Below are positions 57,818 to 64,000 of a stretch of DNA of 64,000 bases, in pieces. The first letter of the stretch is position 1. Each line of letters begins with the position of its first letter. Made by a program: the position numbers and the translations under genes. The stretch covers positions 2,790,001 through 2,854,000 of the forward strand of contig NZ_JAVDXW010000001.1 in the NCBI RefSeq assembly GCF_031458135.1, given 5' to 3'. The notes beneath the pieces are model-generated. The model saw nothing but the letters and a program-made list of their open reading frames with translations. It made no database searches and was not told the DNA's origin. The DNA is from Haloactinomyces albus. Lineage in GTDB: Bacteria > Actinomycetota > Actinomycetes > Mycobacteriales > Pseudonocardiaceae.

Positions 57818-59368
57818 GTGCGGGGAGTGTGGACGCCGGACCAGGTGCGCGCTGCCGAGCAGCGGCTCTTCGAACGCACTGCCGAGCCTGCCGTCATGCG
57901 GCGTGCCGCCCATGCGGTGTCCCTGCACACCGCTCGCCTGCTCGGGCGGTGCACGGGTGCCGTTTCCGGCAGGCACGTCACCCTGCTCGTCGGTGCGGGC
58001 AACAACGGTGGTGATGCGCTGTGGGCCGGGGCATTCCTGCGCAAGCGGGGCGTCGGGGTGACCGCCCTGCTGCTGGCTCCGGACAAGACGCATGCCGCCG
58101 GGCTGGCGGCGTTTCGTCGGGCCGGTGGCCGGGCGGTCGACGTCGAGGGCCCCGGTGCCGACACCGCAGGCGTCGGTGCGCAGGCCTCGGCGGCGTTGGA
58201 GCGCGCCGATGTCGTGATCGACGGCATCGTGGGGTTGGCGGCGCGCGGCCCGCTCCGCCCGCGAGCTGCCGAGCTGGTCCGGCGCATCCTCGTTCCGATC
58301 GTGGCCGTCGACCTGCCCAGCGGCGTCGACCCGCTCACCGGGGTGGCGGACGGTCCTGCGGTCCGAGCCGAGGTCACCGTGACTTTCGGTGGCCGCAAGC
58401 CCGCGCATGTTCTCGGCGCGGGACCGGTGCATTCGGGAGCGGTCGCAGTGATCGACATCGGCCTCGATCCGTATCTGGAGGAGCCGGAGTTCGTGCTGCT
58501 GGATGTCGCCGATGTCGGTGCGGGATGGCCGGTCCCCGCGCCGAGGGACGACAAGTACAGCCAGGGCGTGGTCGGTGTCGCGGCGGGCTCTGCGAACTTT
58601 CCCGGGGCGGCCGTACTGACCGGTGGCGCGGCGGTGCAGGCGACCTCCGGCATGGTCCGCTATGCGGGTCCTGCCGCCGACGCGGTGCGGTCGCATTGGC
58701 CGGAGGTGGTGGCCACCGGTTCGGTCGCCGACTCCGGGCGGGTGCAGTCCTGGGCCGTCGGGCCCGGGATCGGAACCGGATCGAGTGGCCGTGCGGTGAT
58801 GGCGGAAATCCTGGAGTCCGGGCGTGCCGTGTGTGCCGATGCCGATGCGATCACGTTGCTGGCCGAGGATTCGATCCTGTGGGACGCGCGTGACCCGGAC
58901 GCACCGCTGGTACTGACTCCGCACAGCGGGGAGTTCGCGCGGCTGGCCGGGGACTTCGGCGCGGACCGGGTGTCCGCCGCACGCGAGGTCGCGATGCGGT
59001 ACGGCATCGTGCTGCTGCTCAAGGGCAACAGCACCGTGATCGCCGCTGCCGACGGGCGGGTACTCGTGAACACCTCGGGGCACGCCTGGCCCTCGACGGC
59101 CGGTTCCGGTGACGTCCTCACCGGTCTGATCGGCGCTCTGCTGGCAAGTGGTGTCGAACCGTGGCTCGCCTGCGGATATGCCACGTATGTGCACTCGCTG
59201 GCCGCTGAGATCGCCGCATACGGCGGCTCGGGTGCGGCGGGCACGCCCGGTACGGCCACCGACCCGGAGCTCGACGGTGCTCCGGGCGCGGGTGCTCCCA
59301 TCGGCGCGTCGGCGCTGCTGGCTTCCCTGCCGGATGCCGTCCGTGCCGTCCGTGCGCACGCCCGTTGA
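57818..59368 (+). CDS. nnr: Bifunctional NAD(P)H-hydrate epimerase/dehydratase
   Basis: Repairs damaged NAD(P)HX. It is 516 aa from GTG 57818 (AGGAG site). The N-terminal epimerase (YjeF_N, about 1-210) has VGAGNNGGDALWAGAFLRKRG and AVDLPSGVDPLTG. The C-terminal ADP-dependent dehydratase (ribokinase-like, about 230-490) has PGIGTGSSG, VLTPHSGEFARL and the AGSGDVLTG active-site motif. The preceding NTSGHAWPST segment replaces the more usual NPTGN-like sequence. Confidence 0.93.
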   Translation: MRGVWTPDQVRAAEQRLFERTAEPAVMRRAAHAVSLHTARLLGRCTGAVSGRHVTLLVGAGNNGGDALWAGAFLRKRGVGVTALLLAPDKTHAAGLAAFRRAGGRAVDVEGPGADTAGVGAQASAALERADVVIDGIVGLAARGPLRPRAAELVRRILVPIVAVDLPSGVDPLTGVADGPAVRAEVTVTFGGRKPAHVLGAGPVHSGAVAVIDIGLDPYLEEPEFVLLDVADVGAGWPVPAPRDDKYSQGVVGVAAGSANFPGAAVLTGGAAVQATSGMVRYAGPAADAVRSHWPEVVATGSVADSGRVQSWAVGPGIGTGSSGRAVMAEILESGRAVCADADAITLLAEDSILWDARDPDAPLVLTPHSGEFARLAGDFGADRVSAAREVAMRYGIVLLLKGNSTVIAAADGRVLVNTSGHAWPSTAGSGDVLTGLIGALLASGVEPWLACGYATYVHSLAAEIAAYGGSGAAGTPGTATDPELDGAPGAGAPIGASALLASLPDAVRAVRAHAR

Positions 59369-59480
59369 TCTTCAGCGAGAGTTCGATCCCGCGGGAGGGA
59401 TCGGACCCACCCCGCGGTAACCCGAGCATCGTAACGGTGTGCGCACGGCGGAAGCGCGAGATCGGGGGTGCTGTGCGAAA

Positions 59481-60641
59481 ATGGCCGGTGCCATGAACGA
59501 CCAGTCCACGTATCGTGCCGATCTGCGCATCGACGTCGGCGCGATACGTCATAATGTCGCCGTTCTCGCCGGGCACGCGAGGCGTTCCGGAGCACGGACG
59601 ATGGCGATCGTGAAATCCGATGGCTATGGGCACGGGGCGCTGACCGTGGCGCGGGCCGCCCTGGACTCCGGTGCCGAGTGGCTCGGCGTGGCCTCCATCG
59701 CCGAGGCACTGCAGCTGCGCCGAGCGGGCATCGATGCGCCGCTGCTGTGCTGGCTGTACTCCCAGGACGAGGACATCACCCCGGTCATCGGCGCCGACGT
59801 CGACGTGTCCGCCTCGACCGTGGCCGACCTGCACAGGATCGCGACAGCAGCCTCCGGTCTCGGCCGCACCGCCCGGGTGCACCTCAAGATCGACACGGGA
59901 CTGAACCGCAGCGGTTGTCCCGCCGAGCAGTGGCCCGACCTCGTCGACAGCGCCGCGCGGGCACAGACGGAGGGGAATGTCGAGGTGGTCGCGGTGTGGT
60001 CGCATCTTGCCTGCGCCGACGAGCCCGGTCATCCGTCGATCGATATGCAGGCCGACCGGTTCGAGCGAGCCTACGAACAGGCCAAGCAGGCGGGTCTGCG
60101 CCCGCTGCGCCACCTGGCGAACTCGGCGGCGGTGTTGACCCGCCCCGATCTGCATTTCGATCTCGTCCGGCCGGGGATTGCCGTCTACGGTCTGGATCCG
60201 GTCCCGCAGGCGGGAGACCACGGTTTGCGCCCGGCGATGACGTTTCGTTCCTCCGTGACGCTGACGAAGCGCATCGCCGCGGGCGAGGGCGTTTCCTACG
60301 GGCACTCGTGGACGGCGGAGCAGCCCGCCACCCTCGCGTTGGTGCCGGTCGGCTACGCCGACGGGGTGCCGCGCGCTCTCTCCGGTCGGATGTGGGTCTG
60401 GCTGGCGGGCAAACGCCGGCCGGTCGTCGGCCGCGTGTGCATGGACCAGCTCATGGTGCTGTGCGGCGACGATGCGGTTTCCGATGGGGACGAGGTGGTG
60501 CTGTTCGGTCCGGGGGACCGAACGGAGCCGACTGCTGCGGAATGGGCTGACACGCTGGGCACAATCCATTACGAGATCGTTACCGGGATGTATCGTCCTC
60601 GGGTGAGCCGAACCGTGGTGGAAACGGAGGCCGAGTCGTGA
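59481..60641 (+). CDS. alr: Alanine racemase
   Basis: PLP enzyme making D-alanine for peptidoglycan, about 386 aa. The PLP lysine is K45 in AIVKSDGYGHG. The barrel then runs through HLKIDTGLNRSG and HLANSAAVL to the catalytic Tyr in VSYGHSW and VGRVCMDQLMV. Starts at 59481 (GGGGG upstream) and 59493 are both possible. The stop overlaps the next gene (GTGA). Confidence 0.96.
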   Translation: MAGAMNDQSTYRADLRIDVGAIRHNVAVLAGHARRSGARTMAIVKSDGYGHGALTVARAALDSGAEWLGVASIAEALQLRRAGIDAPLLCWLYSQDEDITPVIGADVDVSASTVADLHRIATAASGLGRTARVHLKIDTGLNRSGCPAEQWPDLVDSAARAQTEGNVEVVAVWSHLACADEPGHPSIDMQADRFERAYEQAKQAGLRPLRHLANSAAVLTRPDLHFDLVRPGIAVYGLDPVPQAGDHGLRPAMTFRSSVTLTKRIAAGEGVSYGHSWTAEQPATLALVPVGYADGVPRALSGRMWVWLAGKRRPVVGRVCMDQLMVLCGDDAVSDGDEVVLFGPGDRTEPTAAEWADTLGTIHYEIVTGMYRPRVSRTVVETEAES

Positions 60642-61756
60642 GACCGTGGCAGGCCCTCGTCTGGACCAGTGGTGTGTTGGGGGCCGCCGTGACCGGCACG
60701 GTGATGGGGGCCGCCGCGCACAGCTCCCGTATCGCCGCGCAGCGGCTCAGTGGTGTCGACGGTGATCCCTATGCGGGCGAACCGCTCGGGCGTCTCAAAC
60801 CCACTCGGCAGTCCACGGTGGCCGCCGATGACGGTGTGCCGCTGGCGGTGCAGGAGATCATGCCCGCCGACGGCTTCGAGGCGGATCTGACCGTGGTCTT
60901 CGTGCACGGTTACACACTGGACTCGAGGTGCTGGCACTTCCAGCGCAGGGACCTGCCGGATCTCACCGACCCGCGCGTGCGGGTGGTGCTCTACGACCAG
61001 CGCAGCCACGGCCGCTCGGGCCATTCCGGCAGGAAGAACAGCACGATCGAACAGCTCGGCAAGGATCTCGATGCGGTCCTGCGCGCCACGGTCGGCAAGG
61101 GATCGATCATGCTGGTCGGCCATTCGATGGGTGGGATGGCGATCATGGCGCTGGCGGAACAGCGACCGAAGCTGTTCGCCGAGCGCGTCTCGGCGGTGGC
61201 GCTGATCGGTACGTCGGCCGGCGCCGTCGGCGCCTCCGGCCTGCCCAAACCGTGGTTGTCCCGGCACAACCCGCTGACCCGGGGACTCGGTGTGGTCGCC
61301 GGATGGCAGTCGGGACTGGTCGAACGCGCGCGCCGCACCGGTTCCCAGCTCACCTGGAGCATCGTTCGTAATCTGGCCTTCGGCGGAGGTGAGGTCAGCA
61401 CCGCCCTGGTCGATCTGGTGGACGACATGATCGCGGGAACGACGGTCGAGGTGGTCACGGATTTCCTGGACACCATCGGTTCCCATGACCGGAAGGCGGC
61501 CCTGGCCGGGCTGCGCCACTGTGAGGTGCTGGTGCTCGGTGGCGACTGCGATCGGCTGACACCGTTCTCGCATGCCGAGGCGATCGCCGATGAGTTGCCG
61601 GATGCCGAGCTGGTGCGCGTCGACGGTGGCGGGCACATGGTCATCCTGGATCGCCACGAGTTCGTCACCGCACACCTGGTCGGGCTGCTCCGCAGGGTCG
61701 TGGCCCGGGCCACCGGGCAGAGCGGCCGGGATCAGGAAGGGGTGAGCGGCACATGA
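60638..61756 (+). CDS. Alpha/beta hydrolase
   Basis: 372 aa. An N-terminal hydrophobic segment (about 10-30: LVWTSGVLGAAVTGTVMGAA) could be a signal or membrane anchor. The fold then shows VVFVHGYTLDSRCW, the nucleophile elbow LVGHSMGGMA and His in GGGHMVILDRHE. It sits between alr and tsaE with 4-nt overlaps on both sides, an arrangement common in actinobacteria. The substrate is unknown. Confidence 0.85.
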   Translation: MRPWQALVWTSGVLGAAVTGTVMGAAAHSSRIAAQRLSGVDGDPYAGEPLGRLKPTRQSTVAADDGVPLAVQEIMPADGFEADLTVVFVHGYTLDSRCWHFQRRDLPDLTDPRVRVVLYDQRSHGRSGHSGRKNSTIEQLGKDLDAVLRATVGKGSIMLVGHSMGGMAIMALAEQRPKLFAERVSAVALIGTSAGAVGASGLPKPWLSRHNPLTRGLGVVAGWQSGLVERARRTGSQLTWSIVRNLAFGGGEVSTALVDLVDDMIAGTTVEVVTDFLDTIGSHDRKAALAGLRHCEVLVLGGDCDRLTPFSHAEAIADELPDAELVRVDGGGHMVILDRHEFVTAHLVGLLRRVVARATGQSGRDQEGVSGT

Positions 61757-62226
61757 TGTCGGAGACCGGAACGCGGACCCACGAGTGCCTGCGGGAAGCC
61801 GACTCGCTGGAGTTCGGTCGAGAGCTGGGTGCGCGGCTGCGTGCCGGGGACCTCGTGTTGCTGGCGGGACCGCTCGGCGCGGGTAAGACCGTGCTCGTCA
61901 AGGGGATCGCCGCCGGTATGGGCGTCACCGGCCCGGTGACCTCGCCGACGTTCGTGATCGCGCGGGTGCACCGGCCCGGTGGGGACGACGGGACGACGCT
62001 GGTGCACGTGGACGCCTACCGTCTGACCGCGTTGGACGAGCTCGACGACCTGGATCTGGACACGGACCTCACCGATGCCGCTGTCGTGGTGGAGTGGGGC
62101 GAGGGCGTCGCCGAGCGTTTGGGGGACGAGTACCTCGTGGTGCGGCTGCACCGGCGCGACGATGACGTTCGCGAGATCACTCTGGAGCCGCACGGCACGT
62201 CCTGGGCCGAGCGGATCGTGAGCTGA
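61753..62226 (+). CDS. tsaE: tRNA t6A threonylcarbamoyladenosine synthesis ATPase TsaE
   Basis: ATPase partner of TsaD/TsaB in t6A37 modification. It is 157 aa. P-loop GPLGAGKT at residues 39-46, SPTFVIARVH, the HVDAYRL motif and VVEWGE follow in family order. ATGA overlap with the hydrolase. tsaB, usually next in this group, does not follow; a hairpin and a convergent gene do. Confidence 0.93.
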   Translation: MMSETGTRTHECLREADSLEFGRELGARLRAGDLVLLAGPLGAGKTVLVKGIAAGMGVTGPVTSPTFVIARVHRPGGDDGTTLVHVDAYRLTALDELDDLDLDTDLTDAAVVVEWGEGVAERLGDEYLVVRLHRRDDDVREITLEPHGTSWAERIVS

Positions 62227-62274
62227 GCGAGGCGGCGGCAAGCGGCGAGGGTTCGCCCGCCAGTGCGGACGGGT

Positions 62275-62298
62275 CGGAAGTTTCCGGGAAAACTTCCG
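62275..62298. terminator. Bidirectional terminator-like palindrome between tsaE and the IclR gene
   Basis: CGGAAGTTT (62275-62283) pairs perfectly with AAACTTCCG (62290-62298) around CCGGGA. It shares its core with the map/methyltransferase terminator at 25407. Confidence 0.65.
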
Positions 62299-62342
62299 GC
62301 GGGGAAGCAGGCGAGCGAAGCCCCCGGCGCCGCGAAGCGTGC

Positions 62343-63185
62343 TCAGGAAGGCTCGGCGGTGGTGCTGAGTTCGGTGCCGAGTTCCCGGGCGAGCCGCTGC
62401 ATCAGCGGGATGACCTCGTCGGCAGCGATCCGGGTCATGCGTCCCTCCGGCCCGCTGATGGAGATCGCGGAGCCCGCGGGGGCATCGGGCACGGCGACGG
62501 CATAGCAGCGCACGCCGACTTCCTGCTCCCCGTCGTCGAGTGCATAGCCGACCTCACGGATCTTGTCCAGCTCCGTGCGCATGTCGTCGATCGTGGTGAT
62601 GGTGCGCTCGGTCTGTGGCGCCATACTCGAGCGGGACAGCACCTGCGTGACGGTGTCGGCGGGCATGGTGGCCATCACGGCCTTGCCGACAGCCGTCGCG
62701 TGCGCATCGACGCGCCTGCCCACCTCGGTGAACATTCGCATCGAGTGCTGTGAGGGCACCTGCGAGACGTAGACGATCTGCGTGCCTTCGAGCACGGCCA
62801 TGTTGGAGGTTTCGCCGGTGGCTTCGGTGAGTTCGGCCAGGTACGGGCGTGCCCAGGAACCGAGTGCGCGGCTGGCCGTCTCGCCGAGCCGGATCAGGCT
62901 GGGGCCGAGAGCGTAACGCCGTGACGGCTGCTGGCGCGCGTATCCCCTGCTGACAAGGGTGCGCATGATCCGATGGATCGTCGGCAGGGGGAGTGCGGAG
63001 GCCTCGGCGAGATCGCTCAGCGCCACCTCGCCGCCCGCATCGGCCATCAACTCCAGCAGTTCGAAGGTGCGTTCGACCGACTGCACGCCTCCGCCCTGGC
63101 CGGACTTGGGTTGTTCCGTCCCACCCCGGTCGGGACTCTTCCGATCGGATGCCTTCCGACCGGCACCGTCCTGCCCAACCGCCAT
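62343..63185 (-). CDS. IclR-family transcriptional regulator
   Basis: 280 aa from ATG 63185. A polar Lys/Gly/Ser-rich leader (about 1-30) is followed by the IclR winged helix (VQSVERTFELLELMADAGGE, LPLPTIHRIMRTLVSRGYAR in pieces). The effector domain follows, with GRRVDAHATAVGKAVMA and VGYALDDGEQEVGVRCYAV. Divergent from malate synthase, so it is a likely regulator of the glyoxylate shunt gene, as IclR-type proteins are elsewhere. The effector is unknown. Confidence 0.88.
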   Translation of the reverse strand: MAVGQDGAGRKASDRKSPDRGGTEQPKSGQGGGVQSVERTFELLELMADAGGEVALSDLAEASALPLPTIHRIMRTLVSRGYARQQPSRRYALGPSLIRLGETASRALGSWARPYLAELTEATGETSNMAVLEGTQIVYVSQVPSQHSMRMFTEVGRRVDAHATAVGKAVMATMPADTVTQVLSRSSMAPQTERTITTIDDMRTELDKIREVGYALDDGEQEVGVRCYAVAVPDAPAGSAISISGPEGRMTRIAADEVIPLMQRLARELGTELSTTAEPS

Positions 63186-63498
63186 CGCAACGATCCTCTT
63201 CCCGTCTCGTGGCCGACCCCTGCCGTGACCAACCTTGCCGTGACCGATTCCGTGCGCCCGGTCCCATGTTGGTGCCTCCACCTTATGGCGACCGGGCGGC
63301 CCCACCTCCGTACGGGTGGGACAGGTCATCTTGCCTGAAGCGGCATGTGGAAACTAACCTCCACGATACAGAAAACATAACGGGTGTACCGCTAGCCGGC
63401 TGTCGCCCCTTCCGAGGGGGTGCGGACGTGACCGACACGGCAAGCTGACCACCAGCCACCGTCTGTGACCCCGGCACCAGAAAGAGGTGGACGTTCCC
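63186..63498. other. Divergent promoter region, iclR and aceB
   Basis: 313 nt without a gene. It contains the GTGGA-N8-TCCAC palindrome at 63347-63364 and an AT-richer stretch (about 63365-63380) that is a plausible -10 area. Confidence 0.45.
63347..63364. promoter_or_regulatory. Candidate IclR operator
   Basis: GTGGA (63347-63351), 8 nt, TCCAC (63360-63364): a short dyad within the divergent promoter region. Its link to the adjacent IclR protein is inferred from position. Confidence 0.3.
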
Positions 63499-64000
63499 AT
63501 GTCCCAATCCACTCCGTCAGGATCGGAAATCGCGCAGGGCGTGCAGGTGCTCGGCGGCACTGTCGAACGTGGCGACGAGATCCTCACCCCTGAGGCCCTC
63601 GACTTCGTCGCCCGCTTGCAGCGCGCGTTCGGCAGCCGCCGTGACGAGCTTCTGGAACGCCGTAAGCAGCGACGCGAGGAAGCCGCCCGGACCGGTAAGC
63701 TGGACTTCCTCGAAGAAACCCGCGAGATCCGCGAGTCCGACTGGCAGGTCGCCGAGGCGCCCCCTGCGCTGCGTGACCGCCGGGTCGAGATCACCGGTCC
63801 GACCGACCGCAAGATGTCGGTCAACGCGCTCAACTCCGGTGCCAGGGTGTGGCTGGCCGACCTGGAGGACGCCAACACCCCGCACTGGTCCAACGTCGTG
63901 TCCGGCCAGGTCAACCTCTACGACGTGATCCGCAAGCAGGTGGAGCTGACCACGCCGGAGGGCAAGCAGTACAAGCTTCGCGACGGCATCGAGCACGCCG
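63499..64000 (+). CDS. aceB: Malate synthase A, N-terminal part
   Basis: Condenses glyoxylate and acetyl-CoA to malate. Only the first 167 residues are inside the window and the gene runs off the right edge. VEITGPTDRKMSVNALNSGARV and LADLEDANTPHWSNVVSGQVNL (in pieces) are diagnostic for the A form. The ATG at 63499 is preceded by a GAGGTGG ribosome site. Divergent from the IclR regulator. Confidence 0.93.
   Translation, partial: MSQSTPSGSEIAQGVQVLGGTVERGDEILTPEALDFVARLQRAFGSRRDELLERRKQRREEAARTGKLDFLEETREIRESDWQVAEAPPALRDRRVEITGPTDRKMSVNALNSGARVWLADLEDANTPHWSNVVSGQVNLYDVIRKQVELTTPEGKQYKLRDGIEHA

Overview
The window comes from a high-GC actinobacterium. The order of the str, S10, spc and alpha ribosomal clusters, the frequent GTG/TTG starts, the ESX-4-type type VII secretion (T7SS) locus between truA and rplM, and the glmM-glmS-nnr-alr-tsaE block all fit the Pseudonocardiales (Saccharopolyspora/Actinopolyspora-like). 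The genus cannot be fixed from sequence reading alone.

Layout. (1) 1-6.5 kb: an accessory, partly decayed cluster. It holds the 3' part of a gene with 12-residue D-x-x-G-R-W-x-P-H-G repeats and a frameshift, a truncated ADP-ribosylglycohydrolase (ARH), a 1201-residue protein with one degenerate and one intact ARH domain, and a frameshifted gene ending in a TNT-type NAD+ glycohydrolase toxin domain. (2) 6.5-11.35 kb: str operon rpsL-rpsG-fusA-tuf with a recognisable promoter and a strong hairpin after tuf. (3) 11.35-31.5 kb: S10, spc and alpha clusters from rpsJ to truA. They are interrupted only by secY-adk-map and a convergent SAM methyltransferase before infA. Hairpins mark the boundaries. 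(4) 31.5-32.6 kb: an AbiEi/DUF559-like gene bracketed by copies of a palindromic repeat. (5) 32.6-46.8 kb: a complete ESX-4-like T7SS with eccE, an uncharacterised partner, eccB, mycP, eccD, eccC, an Hsp70-like associated membrane protein and two WXG100 substrates. The position matches the Mycobacterium ESX-4 locus, but eccE is present. (6) 47.2-49.6 kb: rplM-rpsI and glmM. (7) 49.6-54.8 kb: tiny membrane proteins and a lower-GC candidate T7SS effector operon behind a perfect 13-bp inverted repeat, closed by a classic intrinsic terminator. (8) 54.8-62.2 kb: an alpha/beta hydrolase that has lost its nucleophile, then glmS, nnrE/nnrD fusion, alr, a second alpha/beta hydrolase and tsaE. (9) 62.3-64 kb: an IclR-family regulator divergent from malate synthase, which is cut by the window end.

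How they work together. Regions 2-3 and 6 make the translation apparatus, RNA polymerase alpha and the Sec channel. The T7SS is embedded in this housekeeping block. The NAD/ADP-ribose enzymes in region 1 and the low-GC operon in region 7 look like T7SS-type effector/polymorphic-toxin material. glmM, glmS and alr supply cell-wall precursors. The strongest candidates for new biology are the ARH pseudo-enzyme/enzyme fusion beside a TNT toxin, the effector operon at 50.4-54.0 kb, and the conserved unknown gene coupled to eccE.
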